This document shows positions 23,877 through 33,038 of a stretch of DNA of 64,000 nucleotides, one piece after another. Positions within the stretch are counted from its first letter, which is position 1. The number at the start of each line of letters is the position of its first letter. Source of the stretch: Alphaproteobacteria bacterium UBA1303. Lineage in GTDB: Bacteria > Pseudomonadota > Alphaproteobacteria > Micropepsales > Micropepsaceae. A program made the translations under genes and the position numbers. Below the pieces are notes generated by a model. The model searched no databases. It saw nothing but the letters and a program-made list of their open reading frames with translations, and was not told the origin of the DNA. The DNA lies in assembly GCA_002307315.1 (NCBI GenBank), contig DBTZ01000054.1, positions 62,001 through 126,000 on the forward strand, given 5' to 3'.

Positions 23877-26504
23877 TTAGAGCACTATCTGCTTTGCCTT
23901 GCCGGCATAGCGGACAAGGGTTTCGGGGCGATCTAGTTCGGGCTTGTTTGCATCGACAACGCTCAATCGGAAAATCCGCTGCTCCACCATCCCGGGGTAA
24001 CGGCCATGCGGCGCGGAGATCCGCAACCTACGGGTACGGTCCCGCCAATCGAAACGAATGACCGTATACGCTCCTTTTTCGTAGCCGTAATTGGTCCCTT
24101 CGTCTTCATAAAGATCGAAGCAGGCGTCCGCACCGGCGAAGACGCGGATTGCAAGATCATGTCCGGTTGCTTCCGGTGTGGATTGCACGACGGGGCCGAG
24201 GGGGACGATCGAACCGGCTCTGGCGTGGACAGGTATGCGATCGAGCGGGGCGTCAACGGCGTGGGTGGTGCCGCCGTCGCGGTGTTCGCCGGTCCAAAAA
24301 TCGTACCAGCCGCCTTGGTTCGTCGGCAGGTATACATCCCATTTCGAAATGCCGGCACGGAAAACCGGGGCGATGTGAAGCGCTTTGCCGAACATGTAAC
24401 TGTGCGTCTGATCCAACGCCATCGGATCGTCTGCAAAATCCATGACAAGCGGGCGCATCAACGACGAGCCTTTATGGGTAACGGCGGCGGCGGTGCTGTA
24501 GATATAGGGAAGCAGACGATATCGCCATTCGATCAAGGCGCGCGCCTGCCGTTCGACCGCCTCGCCGTAATGCCATGGCTCGGTTTGGGTTTGATAGCCA
24601 TGCACACGCATCAAGGGGAGAAAAACGGCTAATTGCAGCCACCGGATAAACAGCTCGTGATACGCCGGATCGGTATATTGCGAATTTCCGGGGCGGAAAA
24701 AACCGCCGGCATCGACGGTCCAATAGGGATACCCCGCGGCCATCATGTTCAGGCCGGCGGGAATCTGTCGCTTGAGCGTATCCCAATCGCAACCGATGTC
24801 GCCCGACCATGTGGCCGAAGCGAAGCGCTGCTGACCGGGGAAGGCACTTCGCGTCAGGATCATCACACGGCGGTCCGGAGCATCTCGTCGTTGACCTTCA
24901 TAGACCGTTCGGTTGACTTGCAGCGGGTACTGCAGCCTAACTTTCTCGCCCAGGCCTGCAGCCGTTTTTCGTCCGACAAGGTCGTCGTTTTCCGGTTCCG
25001 TAGCGTCTTGCCACCAGGCATCCACGCCAAGCGACAGCAAACGATGGCTCATTGCCCCCCAATAAAGATCGGCGGCGCGCGTGTCGAAAAAGTCGATCCA
25101 TGTCGTATCGGGAATAAAGCATCCCCGCACGGCCAGGGCTTTTCCCAAATCGCTCTTTGGATCAATCTTCGACCATACCGAGAGCATATATCGCGTTTTC
25201 ATCCCGTGCAGATCGGCGATCATGGCCCTCGGATTTGGGTAGTCCGCCTCGTCGAAGCGCATGGCGTTCCAGCCGTATTTTCCCCAATACTGCCAATCCT
25301 GAACAATCACGTCCATCGGGATATTCCGTCTACGGAATTCCTGTACATTGGCGAGAATATCTTCCGAGGATTTGTAGCGCTCGCGACAATGGATATAGCC
25401 GTAGGCCCATTTCGGCATCATGGGGGCCTGTCCCGTCAGCCGCCGGTATTCCGCGATGATATCCTCCGCAGACGGTCCGGCAATCACCACAAAATCGACG
25501 GCATCGGCGACGGGCGAACGCAGAACGGTAGCATCGCGCACCAGGGCAAAGCGCAGAGACGGACGATCCTTGGAATCGCCGATGATCCGCAACGTATGCG
25601 GCCCGGCCGATAGTTCGGCAAAAAAACTTGTGGTCGGCGGCAGCCAGAGCGAGGCGGCATCGACCACCGCGACTCCGTCGATTTCGACATAATGCTTGTT
25701 TGCCATCGCTTGGCCGACATCGAGCTGAAAGCCGTAACGGCCGTTTTGCGGTACGTCGAACGTTCGTTCGAACGCGGCGAGATTACGGGTAATGTTGGCA
25801 GCCCCCGCCGTAGTCGTGACACTAACGGCTGCGGCCTTGGCGTCATAGGCCACTCTTTCCGGCACAACCGTCCGGTCACCCGGATTGAGGTCAACCATCC
25901 CCGCATTGTGCCACAACAGACCATAGCCTTTGCTCGAGAGCAGAAAGGGCAGGCTGATTTGCGTATTCACCTGGGTGAGGCGTCTGCTGAGGCCACGCAG
26001 ATTGAGAAAGCCGTCTTGGAACTGGCCGGTCCCGTACAACCGTTCGTCGGAAGGTGAGAAAAAACCTTGCGAAGCGACGAAGGTGGCTTCGCCATGGACG
26101 GTCGAGGGCGCAAGGCGGCGGGCACCCGGCAATTCGCTCAGAATCGTTTTTCCCGTTGCATCGAAAAAGGTAAGAGTGCCGTCGTTTGTTTTGACCGTGC
26201 ATCTGATATGCGGCAGGACAAGGGTCTCGGAATCCCTTGTTCTCGTTCGCCCCGTAAAAGACACCCCTTTGCCGGAAAGAAGCATTGGACTTGGCGGGAG
26301 CGCGTGGCTTTGTGCGAAGCGAACGCGGATCGCCCGGTTACCGAGGGCGTAGATACAAAGCTGTCCGCCTTCGAGTCCAAGGGTGTAACTGGGTGCAACT
26401 TCTTGGGCGTAGCCATTTGCCGAAAGCGCGACAGTAGCACCAGCCAAACCGGTTGCGCCCCATTGCAAGGCATCGCGTCGCGATACGTTCGGATACCGGC
26501 CCAT
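23877..26504 (-). CDS. GH31 glycosidase with PA14-like insert, probable alpha-xylosidase
   Basis: 875 residues from the ATG at 26504; another ATG at 26537 is possible. A Tat signal is visible (SRRDALQWGATGLAGATVAL). An N-terminal GH31 beta-sandwich is followed by a PA14-like insert at about residues 230-325 (RTFDVPQNGRYGFQLDV, SAGPHTLRIIGDSKDRPSL). The TIM barrel has the nucleophile Asp500 in WWQDATEPEND and the acid/base Asp region FASATWSGDIGCDWDTL. Bacterial GH31 alpha-xylosidases for xyloglucan have this insert (e.g. Cellvibrio Xyl31A type). It probably removes non-reducing alpha-1,6-xylose in the periplasm. Alpha-glucosidase activity is the alternative. It is divergent from the fucosidase genes. 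Confidence 0.85.
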   Translation of the reverse strand: MGRYPNVSRRDALQWGATGLAGATVALSANGYAQEVAPSYTLGLEGGQLCIYALGNRAIRVRFAQSHALPPSPMLLSGKGVSFTGRTRTRDSETLVLPHIRCTVKTNDGTLTFFDATGKTILSELPGARRLAPSTVHGEATFVASQGFFSPSDERLYGTGQFQDGFLNLRGLSRRLTQVNTQISLPFLLSSKGYGLLWHNAGMVDLNPGDRTVVPERVAYDAKAAAVSVTTTAGAANITRNLAAFERTFDVPQNGRYGFQLDVGQAMANKHYVEIDGVAVVDAASLWLPPTTSFFAELSAGPHTLRIIGDSKDRPSLRFALVRDATVLRSPVADAVDFVVIAGPSAEDIIAEYRRLTGQAPMMPKWAYGYIHCRERYKSSEDILANVQEFRRRNIPMDVIVQDWQYWGKYGWNAMRFDEADYPNPRAMIADLHGMKTRYMLSVWSKIDPKSDLGKALAVRGCFIPDTTWIDFFDTRAADLYWGAMSHRLLSLGVDAWWQDATEPENDDLVGRKTAAGLGEKVRLQYPLQVNRTVYEGQRRDAPDRRVMILTRSAFPGQQRFASATWSGDIGCDWDTLKRQIPAGLNMMAAGYPYWTVDAGGFFRPGNSQYTDPAYHELFIRWLQLAVFLPLMRVHGYQTQTEPWHYGEAVERQARALIEWRYRLLPYIYSTAAAVTHKGSSLMRPLVMDFADDPMALDQTHSYMFGKALHIAPVFRAGISKWDVYLPTNQGGWYDFWTGEHRDGGTTHAVDAPLDRIPVHARAGSIVPLGPVVQSTPEATGHDLAIRVFAGADACFDLYEDEGTNYGYEKGAYTVIRFDWRDRTRRLRISAPHGRYPGMVEQRIFRLSVVDANKPELDRPETLVRYAGKAKQIVL

Positions 26505-26961
26505 TGGCTCATGGTCTTTGGATCTGCGGTGCTGCATGGTCGCTGCGGTCACTCCCCGGTCATTGCCGCGGCATCGGGCGTATGTGCTGGGCGCGTTCGC
26601 AATGGCGGCCATGTATTGTATAGCAGTAGATGGGGGCAATGAAATACGCCATGGAGGATTTTGATCTGTCCCGGCAGGGGGGGGGGAGCGCAGTGAACGG
26701 ATCGCTGCCAAAGTCAGATGTACATACCCCCCGTGAGCTCTTCCGGTTGGAAGGTACACCTTTATGCCCCCCCCCAGCGGACGCCGAAATCCCAAAACGG
26801 CCCCGCGTCGGTCCGATCACACTGTCGCGAGGATAAGGATATCCATCATAATGCAAATACTGGCTATTCTTGTGCGGTTGTGTCGGGCGTATACTGCCCG
26901 CCAAAATCAATGGTCGACCGCGGTCGGAACCGCGGCCAGATCGAATTGGGAGGAAACCGAT
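26505..26961. promoter_or_regulatory. Divergent promoter region of the glycosidase locus with G10 and C9 tracts
   Basis: 457 nt between the GH31 and GH29 starts, without a convincing gene. It contains a run of ten G (26677-26686), a run of nine C (26767-26775) and an ATGTACAT palindrome (26718-26725). A TATACT at about 26889 may be the -10 of the GH29 operon. A GGGAGG ribosome-binding site (26948-26953) precedes the GH29 ATG. Confidence 0.45.
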
Positions 26962-28599
26962 ATGACAGAGATCACCAAGCGGATGTTGTTCAAGGGCGCG
27001 GCTGCATTGGGTCTTGCGGCGGGTCTGCCGCAGACGGCAAAAGCCGAAGGGCCAGCGGAAATCGCCGGTGGGCCGTTCGCTCCGACATGGGAGTCTCTGG
27101 TTGGCGGCTTCAAGGTTCCGGATTGGTTTCGCGATGCGAAGTTTGGTTTGTGGGCGCATTGGGGGCCGCAATGTGTCGGCGCCACCGGCGATTGGCATGC
27201 CCGCATGATGTATATCCAAGGATCGTCCGCTTACCAGCACCATGTAAAGACCTACGGCCATCCGGCCGATACCGGGTTCATCGATTATTTGCCGAAATGG
27301 ACGGGCGAGAAGTGGAACCCGGAGGAGCAGCTCTCTCTCTACAAAAGGGCGGGAGCGAAATATTTTGCCGTCCTGGCGAACCATCACGACAATTTCGATT
27401 CCTGGAATTCCAAATACCAGCCTTGGAATTCGATGCGGGTCGGACCGAAAAAGGATGTCGTCGGCATCTACGCCAAGGCGGCACGTGCCCAGGGGCTGAA
27501 ATTCGCGGTCACCAATCATTCGGCCCATGCCTGGCATTGGTTTCAGCCGGCCTATGGTTATGACGCCGAAGGCCCGCGTAAGGGCGAGCGTTATGACGCT
27601 TTCAAACTCACCAAGGCGATGGGCAAGGGCAAATGGTGGGAAGGTCTCGATCCGCGGGAGCTATACGGTAAGCCCATTATGCCGATGCCGGACGGAATCT
27701 CTTCGATCGACGCGTTGCAGCAATGGCACGAAATGAACGACCGTATTTGGGACGAATATCCGCCGATCGACAATCCCGCCTTCGTGCGTAATTGGTTTCT
27801 GCGCTGCAAGGATTTGATCGACAGTTACCAGCCGGATCTGCTCTATTTCGACAACTTCGATTTGCCGCTCGGCCAAACCGGCCTCGATATTGCCGCCCAT
27901 TACTACAATTCGTCGATCAAATGGCACGGCAAGCAGAATGGCGTGATTACCATCAAAAATGCGATGCCGCAGCACCGTCCGGCCGTCGTCGAAGATGTGG
28001 AACTCGGTTACCGCTCGGCCATCGAGCCGCTGCCCTGGCAAACGGACACCTGTCTCGGCGAATGGTTCTACAGTCAGAAGATTTATGAAGACAACAGCTA
28101 TAAGAGCGCGGCTTCGGTCATTCACAGGTTGTGCGAGGTGGTGTCGAAGAACGGCAATCTTTTGCTGAGCGTGCCGATGCGCGGCGACGGCTCGATCGAC
28201 GAAAAGGAAGCTGCGATCGTCGAAGGCATCGCCTCCTGGATGACGCGCTTTTCCGAAGCCATTTTCGGCACGCGGCCGTGGCGGATAGCGGGAGAGGGCC
28301 CCACGCAAGTCGTTTCCGGCCAGTTCGGCGAACAGAAGATTAAACCCTTCACGGCGGAAGACATCCGCTTTACCGCCAAGGCCGGTGCGCTTTATGCCAT
28401 GACGCTTGGCAAGCCGGAAACGGAAACAATCACGCTGAAGAGCTTGGCTTTTGCCAAGGTGAACCGGATCGAAGTGGTCGGTGAAAAAGCGCCGCTCGCA
28501 TTTCGACAAGACAAGGACGGCCTCCACATCAATGTTCCGCTGCGGGCCAGCCACGCGTATGGTGTCGCACTGAAGATCCTGGGAAAAAATTTGGCTTAG
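26962..28599 (+). CDS. GH29 alpha-L-fucosidase, copy 1
   Basis: 545 residues from the ATG at 26962, with GGGAGG upstream. The exported N-terminus reads TKRMLFKGAAALGLAAGLPQ. GH29 motifs are KFGLWAHWGPQC, AKYFAVLANHHDNFDSW (substrate-pocket His-His-Asp), FAVTNHSAHAWHWFQP, and PDLLYFDNFDLP with Asp297 as likely nucleophile. It removes terminal alpha-L-fucose, here probably the Fuc(alpha1-2)Gal of xyloglucan side chains (inference). The C-terminal beta-sandwich is short. A paralogue follows after 32 nt. Confidence 0.88.
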   Translation: MTEITKRMLFKGAAALGLAAGLPQTAKAEGPAEIAGGPFAPTWESLVGGFKVPDWFRDAKFGLWAHWGPQCVGATGDWHARMMYIQGSSAYQHHVKTYGHPADTGFIDYLPKWTGEKWNPEEQLSLYKRAGAKYFAVLANHHDNFDSWNSKYQPWNSMRVGPKKDVVGIYAKAARAQGLKFAVTNHSAHAWHWFQPAYGYDAEGPRKGERYDAFKLTKAMGKGKWWEGLDPRELYGKPIMPMPDGISSIDALQQWHEMNDRIWDEYPPIDNPAFVRNWFLRCKDLIDSYQPDLLYFDNFDLPLGQTGLDIAAHYYNSSIKWHGKQNGVITIKNAMPQHRPAVVEDVELGYRSAIEPLPWQTDTCLGEWFYSQKIYEDNSYKSAASVIHRLCEVVSKNGNLLLSVPMRGDGSIDEKEAAIVEGIASWMTRFSEAIFGTRPWRIAGEGPTQVVSGQFGEQKIKPFTAEDIRFTAKAGALYAMTLGKPETETITLKSLAFAKVNRIEVVGEKAPLAFRQDKDGLHINVPLRASHAYGVALKILGKNLA

Positions 28600-28631
28600 C
28601 GGCTGCGATATTGGATTGGGAGTGAAACGAT

Positions 28632-30269
28632 ATGACCGGGATCACAAAACGGACATTGTTCAAGGGCGCGGCTGCAATGGGGCTGGCGGCGAGCTTGCCG
28701 AAGATGGCGAAAGCCGACGGGCTGACGGAAATTGCCGGCGGGCCGTTCGATCCGAATTGGGAGTCGTTGATCTCCGGCTATCAGGCCCCGGAATGGTATA
28801 GGGATGCCAAATTCGGTCTTTGGGCGCATTGGGGGCCGCAATGCGTTCCCGAAGCCGGCGATTGGTACGCCCGCCAAATGTATATGCAGGGCAATGGGCA
28901 ATACGAACATCACCTGAAGCATTACGGCCATCCGGCCGACACCGGGTTCATGGACATTCTTCCCACCTGGAAAGCGGAGCGGTTCGATCCCGAAGCTTTG
29001 CTCGATCTTTATAAAAAAGCGGGTGCGAAGTACTTCGTGGCCCTGGCCAATCATCACGACAATTTCGATACGTACGCCTCGAAATTCCATTCCTGGAATG
29101 CCACCCGCATCGGCCCCAAGAAGGACCTTATCGGCATGTTCGCCAAGGCGGCGCGTGCGCGCGGCCTTAAATTCGGTGTATCCAACCATTCCGCCCACGC
29201 GTGGCATTGGCTGCAGACGGCTTACGGCTACGATCCGGAAGGCCTTCGCAAGGGCGAACGCTATGATGCGTTCAAGCTCACCAAGGCAATGGGAAAGGGA
29301 AAGTGGTGGGAAGGGCTCGACCCGCAGGAACTCTATTGCGGCCGCACGATGCCCATGCCGGACGGGATTTCATCCATCGCCGCCGCCGACGAATGGCATC
29401 AACAACACGATCGACACTGGGACGAGAACCCGCCCGCGGCCAATCCCGCTTTCGTGCGACAGTGGTTCCTGCGCTGCAAGGATTTGATCGACAGCTACAA
29501 ACCGGATTTGATTTATTTCGACAATTTCGACTTGCCGCTCGGACAGGCCGGCCTCGACATCGCCGCGCACTTCTACAACGCGTCGATCAAATGGCATGGC
29601 AAGTTGGAAGCGGTAATCAATACAAAAAACCTGCCGGCAGCGCGCCGCGCAGCGGTGGTGGAAGACGTGGAGCGCGGTTTTCGCGCCGATATCGAACCCC
29701 ACCCCTGGCAGACCGATACCTGCCTTGGCGATTGGCACTACAGCCGGCCGCTTTACGAGCGGAACGGATACAAAGACGCTTCGGCGGTGATTCACCGGTT
29801 GTGCGATATCGTCGCCAAGAATGGCAATCTTCTGCTTAGCATCCCGGTGCGCGGCGACGGTTCTATCGACGAGAAGGAAGCGGCGATCGTGGAGGGTATC
29901 GCCGGCTGGATGGGACGTTTCTCCGAGGCCATTTACGGCACCCGGCCCTGGAAAATTGCCGGCGAAGGTCCCACGCATGTCGCGTCCGGACAGTTCGGCG
30001 AAACCAAGGATGATCCGTTTACGGCCGCCGACATTCGTTTTACCACCAAATGCGGCGCGCTTTACGCCATGTTTCTGGGGCGGCCGCAAAGCGAGACACT
30101 GTCGATTGCCTCGCTGGCCAAGGCCAATGTTGCCCGTGTTGAGGTGGTCGGCTCTTCGGCGCCGCTTACGTTCAAGCAAGACAACGATGGGTTGCATATT
30201 GCCCTGCCGTCATCGGCAAGTCACGACTATGGCGTGGCCCTGAAGATTATGGGCAATAGATTGGTTTAA
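28632..30269 (+). CDS. GH29 alpha-L-fucosidase, copy 2 (tandem paralogue)
   Basis: 545 residues, collinear with copy 1 along its whole length, with the same nucleophile position (Asp297 in PDLIYFDNFDLP) and the same leader type (TKRTLFKGAAAMGLAASLPK). Even the 20 or so bases before the ATG resemble those of copy 1, so the duplication included the leader. Retention of both copies suggests dosage or a split in linkage preference (inference). Confidence 0.88.
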   Translation: MTGITKRTLFKGAAAMGLAASLPKMAKADGLTEIAGGPFDPNWESLISGYQAPEWYRDAKFGLWAHWGPQCVPEAGDWYARQMYMQGNGQYEHHLKHYGHPADTGFMDILPTWKAERFDPEALLDLYKKAGAKYFVALANHHDNFDTYASKFHSWNATRIGPKKDLIGMFAKAARARGLKFGVSNHSAHAWHWLQTAYGYDPEGLRKGERYDAFKLTKAMGKGKWWEGLDPQELYCGRTMPMPDGISSIAAADEWHQQHDRHWDENPPAANPAFVRQWFLRCKDLIDSYKPDLIYFDNFDLPLGQAGLDIAAHFYNASIKWHGKLEAVINTKNLPAARRAAVVEDVERGFRADIEPHPWQTDTCLGDWHYSRPLYERNGYKDASAVIHRLCDIVAKNGNLLLSIPVRGDGSIDEKEAAIVEGIAGWMGRFSEAIYGTRPWKIAGEGPTHVASGQFGETKDDPFTAADIRFTTKCGALYAMFLGRPQSETLSIASLAKANVARVEVVGSSAPLTFKQDNDGLHIALPSSASHDYGVALKIMGNRLV

Positions 30270-30417
30270 GAAATGCATTTGAGTTGTATGTTCCCTATGC
30301 GTTCCATGTGAAGCGATATTTTTGTCGTACATCGAACGCTACGCCCATAGGCGAGTTGCTGTGTGATCTCGCGGCGGGGTATCGTAAAGCGGGACAAGAA
30401 ACACGCAGGGTGGAGTT

Positions 30418-32943
30418 ATGGGCGAAATTAGCCGCAGAGAGGTTGTTGCCGCGGGAACCTTTCTATCGCTGCCGGTGTTGTTTGGGGGGCAAGCGTTTGC
30501 GGGCCTTCGACCCGGCGGCTCGCAACCAGCGACCGCCCCGCAGGGCAATGCGGTTGCGCCTCGCGAGCAGCTTTTGTTCGACTTCGGATGGAAGTTCGCC
30601 TTTGGCCACGGCAGCGATCCTGCCAAAGACTTTGGCTTCGGTCTCGATCAAGGCGATTTTGCCAAAACCGGCGATTTCAAATTTGCCAAGATCGGTTTTG
30701 ACGATTCCGCATGGCGCACACTCGATCTTCCCCATGATTGGGCGGTCGAATTGCCGTTCGTCAAAGACGATACGCAAACGGGCGACAGTTTGTTGCGCTC
30801 GCATGGCTACAAGCCGCTTGGCCGTCGTTATCCGCAAACCAGTGTCGGATGGTATAGGCGCGCGTTCGATATTCCCGCCGCAGATCTTGGCAGGCAGGTC
30901 TGGATAGAATTCGACGGCGCTTTTCGCGATGTGATGGTGTTTGTCAACGGTGCTTTCATCGGCCGCAACGCTAACGGCTACGCGCCGTTCCGCTTCGATC
31001 TTACCGATTTCCTCGATTATGGCGGCAAGAATGTCATCGTTCTGCGTGTCGACGCCAGTTTCGGCGACGGCTGGTTCTATGAGGGGGCCGGCGTCTATCG
31101 CCATGTCTGGCTTGTCAAGAGCGATGCCGTCCACCTTGGCAGATGGGATAGCACCGTGCGCCCGGCGCTGAATGGATCGTCGGCAAGTCTCGCGCTTGAT
31201 ACGATTGTGGAGAACCACGAGCCGAATGCCGTCACTGCCAAAGTGGTTTGGACAATTCGCGATGCCGCGGGTGCTTCGGTTGCCGCCGCGCAAAGTCCGG
31301 ATCGGTTGATTCCGTCCGGCGGAACGACGGCGTTTCACGTGGCGGCGGCGCTCGCCAATCCGCGCCTATGGTCGCCCGAGGACCCAAATCTTTACACTGC
31401 AGTCGTCACGGTGGAGACCGGCGACAAACGGCGCGACGGCGAAGAAATCGCCTTTGGCGTACGCACGGCGGTGTTCGATGCCGATAAGGGTTTTTTTCTT
31501 AACGGCCAGCCGTTGAAAATTCAAGGAACCTGCAATCATCAGGATCACGCGGGGGTAGGCGCGGCTTTGCCTGACGCCCTGCAGATCTACCGTCTTTCGA
31601 TTCTGCGCGAAATGGGATGCAACGCGGTTCGCACGTCGCACAATATGCCCACGCCGGAATGGGTCGAAGCTTGCGACCGTATGGGCGTGATGATGATGTG
31701 CGAAACACGGCTGATGAGCTCCAACTTGGAAGGAGCGCAGCAGCTTGAATTGATGGTAAAGCGTTATCGCAATTCTCCTTCGATCATAATCTGGTCCATC
31801 GGCAACGAAGAGTGGCAGTTGCAGGACAAGATGGCCGAGCAAGGGGCTAAGATTGCAGCTACCATGGTGCAGGCTTGTCATCAGCTCGATCCGACGCGTC
31901 CGGTGACGATGGCAGTCAACGGCGACAACGAAAAAGGCGTATCGGAGCCGATTGACGTGATCGGCTTCAACTACAACGAAGGCTTCCCCGATGCGTTTCA
32001 CAAGAGGCATCCGCTGCGCCCGATTGTCGGGTCGGAGACCTCCAGTGCTATTTCCACCCGTGGCGAATATGTGTCCGACCCCAAGCGCAATATCATCAAC
32101 AGCTATGACGGCGTAGTAGAGTGGGGAAAAACGCCGGAGGACTGGTGGAAATTCTACGGTACGCGCGAATGGCTGGCGGGCGGATTTGCCTGGACCGGCT
32201 TCGATTATCGCGGCGAGCCGACGCCCTACGGATGGCCTTCGATCAGCTCGCAATTCGGCATTGTCGATATGTGCGGTTTTCCGAAAGACTATTTCTATTA
32301 CTACACGGCGTGGTGGCGCAAAGAACCGTCGCTGCACGTGTTTCCGCACTGGAATTGGGAAGGCAAGGAAGGACACGAAGTATCCGTCTGGGTCTATTCC
32401 AATCTTGAGGAAGTGGAATTGTACTTGAACGGCCGCAGCCTTGGCCGTCAAGCGGTGCCTCATCTCGGCCACGTACAATGGAAGGTGCTTTATGAACCCG
32501 GCACACTCGAAGCGCGCGGATACAAAGACGGCAAGACGGTGCTATCCGAAAAACGCGAAACTACGGGGCCAGCAGTAAGCTTACGCCTGTCTGCCGATCG
32601 TACGACTATCGCCGCCAACGGCGAGGATGTCTCGTTGATCAAGGTGGAAGCGCTTGATCGCAAGGGGCGGGCAGTTCCGACGGCGAATTCCGCTCTTGTC
32701 TTCAATGTATATGGAGCCGGCAAATTGATCGGTGTGGGAAATGGCGATCCCAACTGTCAGGAAGCCGATAAGGTGCCGAAACGCTCGCTGTTCAATGGTT
32801 TGGCACAGGTTATTGTTCAGTCGGCTACGCGCCCCGGTAAAATTTTAATCGAAGCGGCAGGAGCCGGTGAATTCGGACACACACTGCATTCGGCACGTCT
32901 GGCTCTCACGGCAAAGGCCGCAACCTTGAGGCCTCGCGTGTAA
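30418..32943 (+). CDS. GH2 beta-galactosidase
   Basis: 841 residues from the ATG at 30418 (AGGGTGGAG upstream). A Tat-like signal is visible (ISRREVVAAGTFLSLPVLFG). Jelly-roll, Ig-like and TIM-barrel domains follow in order. Acid/base Glu464 lies in WSIGNEEWQL and nucleophile Glu540 in PIVGSETSSA. The C-terminal part has a DUF4982-like domain (HVFPHWNWEGKEGHEVSVWV, then VELYLNGRSLGRQ) and an Ig-like end. In this locus it would release beta-1,2-galactose from xyloglucan side chains after defucosylation. Beta-galactosidase is the most likely GH2 activity for this architecture, but other beta-glycosidases are possible. Confidence 0.85.
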   Translation: MGEISRREVVAAGTFLSLPVLFGGQAFAGLRPGGSQPATAPQGNAVAPREQLLFDFGWKFAFGHGSDPAKDFGFGLDQGDFAKTGDFKFAKIGFDDSAWRTLDLPHDWAVELPFVKDDTQTGDSLLRSHGYKPLGRRYPQTSVGWYRRAFDIPAADLGRQVWIEFDGAFRDVMVFVNGAFIGRNANGYAPFRFDLTDFLDYGGKNVIVLRVDASFGDGWFYEGAGVYRHVWLVKSDAVHLGRWDSTVRPALNGSSASLALDTIVENHEPNAVTAKVVWTIRDAAGASVAAAQSPDRLIPSGGTTAFHVAAALANPRLWSPEDPNLYTAVVTVETGDKRRDGEEIAFGVRTAVFDADKGFFLNGQPLKIQGTCNHQDHAGVGAALPDALQIYRLSILREMGCNAVRTSHNMPTPEWVEACDRMGVMMMCETRLMSSNLEGAQQLELMVKRYRNSPSIIIWSIGNEEWQLQDKMAEQGAKIAATMVQACHQLDPTRPVTMAVNGDNEKGVSEPIDVIGFNYNEGFPDAFHKRHPLRPIVGSETSSAISTRGEYVSDPKRNIINSYDGVVEWGKTPEDWWKFYGTREWLAGGFAWTGFDYRGEPTPYGWPSISSQFGIVDMCGFPKDYFYYYTAWWRKEPSLHVFPHWNWEGKEGHEVSVWVYSNLEEVELYLNGRSLGRQAVPHLGHVQWKVLYEPGTLEARGYKDGKTVLSEKRETTGPAVSLRLSADRTTIAANGEDVSLIKVEALDRKGRAVPTANSALVFNVYGAGKLIGVGNGDPNCQEADKVPKRSLFNGLAQVIVQSATRPGKILIEAAGAGEFGHTLHSARLALTAKAATLRPRV

Positions 32944-33038
32944 TTGCACTCCGCCTGTCGTGCTCGGCAATGGAAAAAATTGCAGCCACCCGACATGTCG
33001 CCAAACATAACCCATGCAAAAAATTCGGGAGAAAATCG

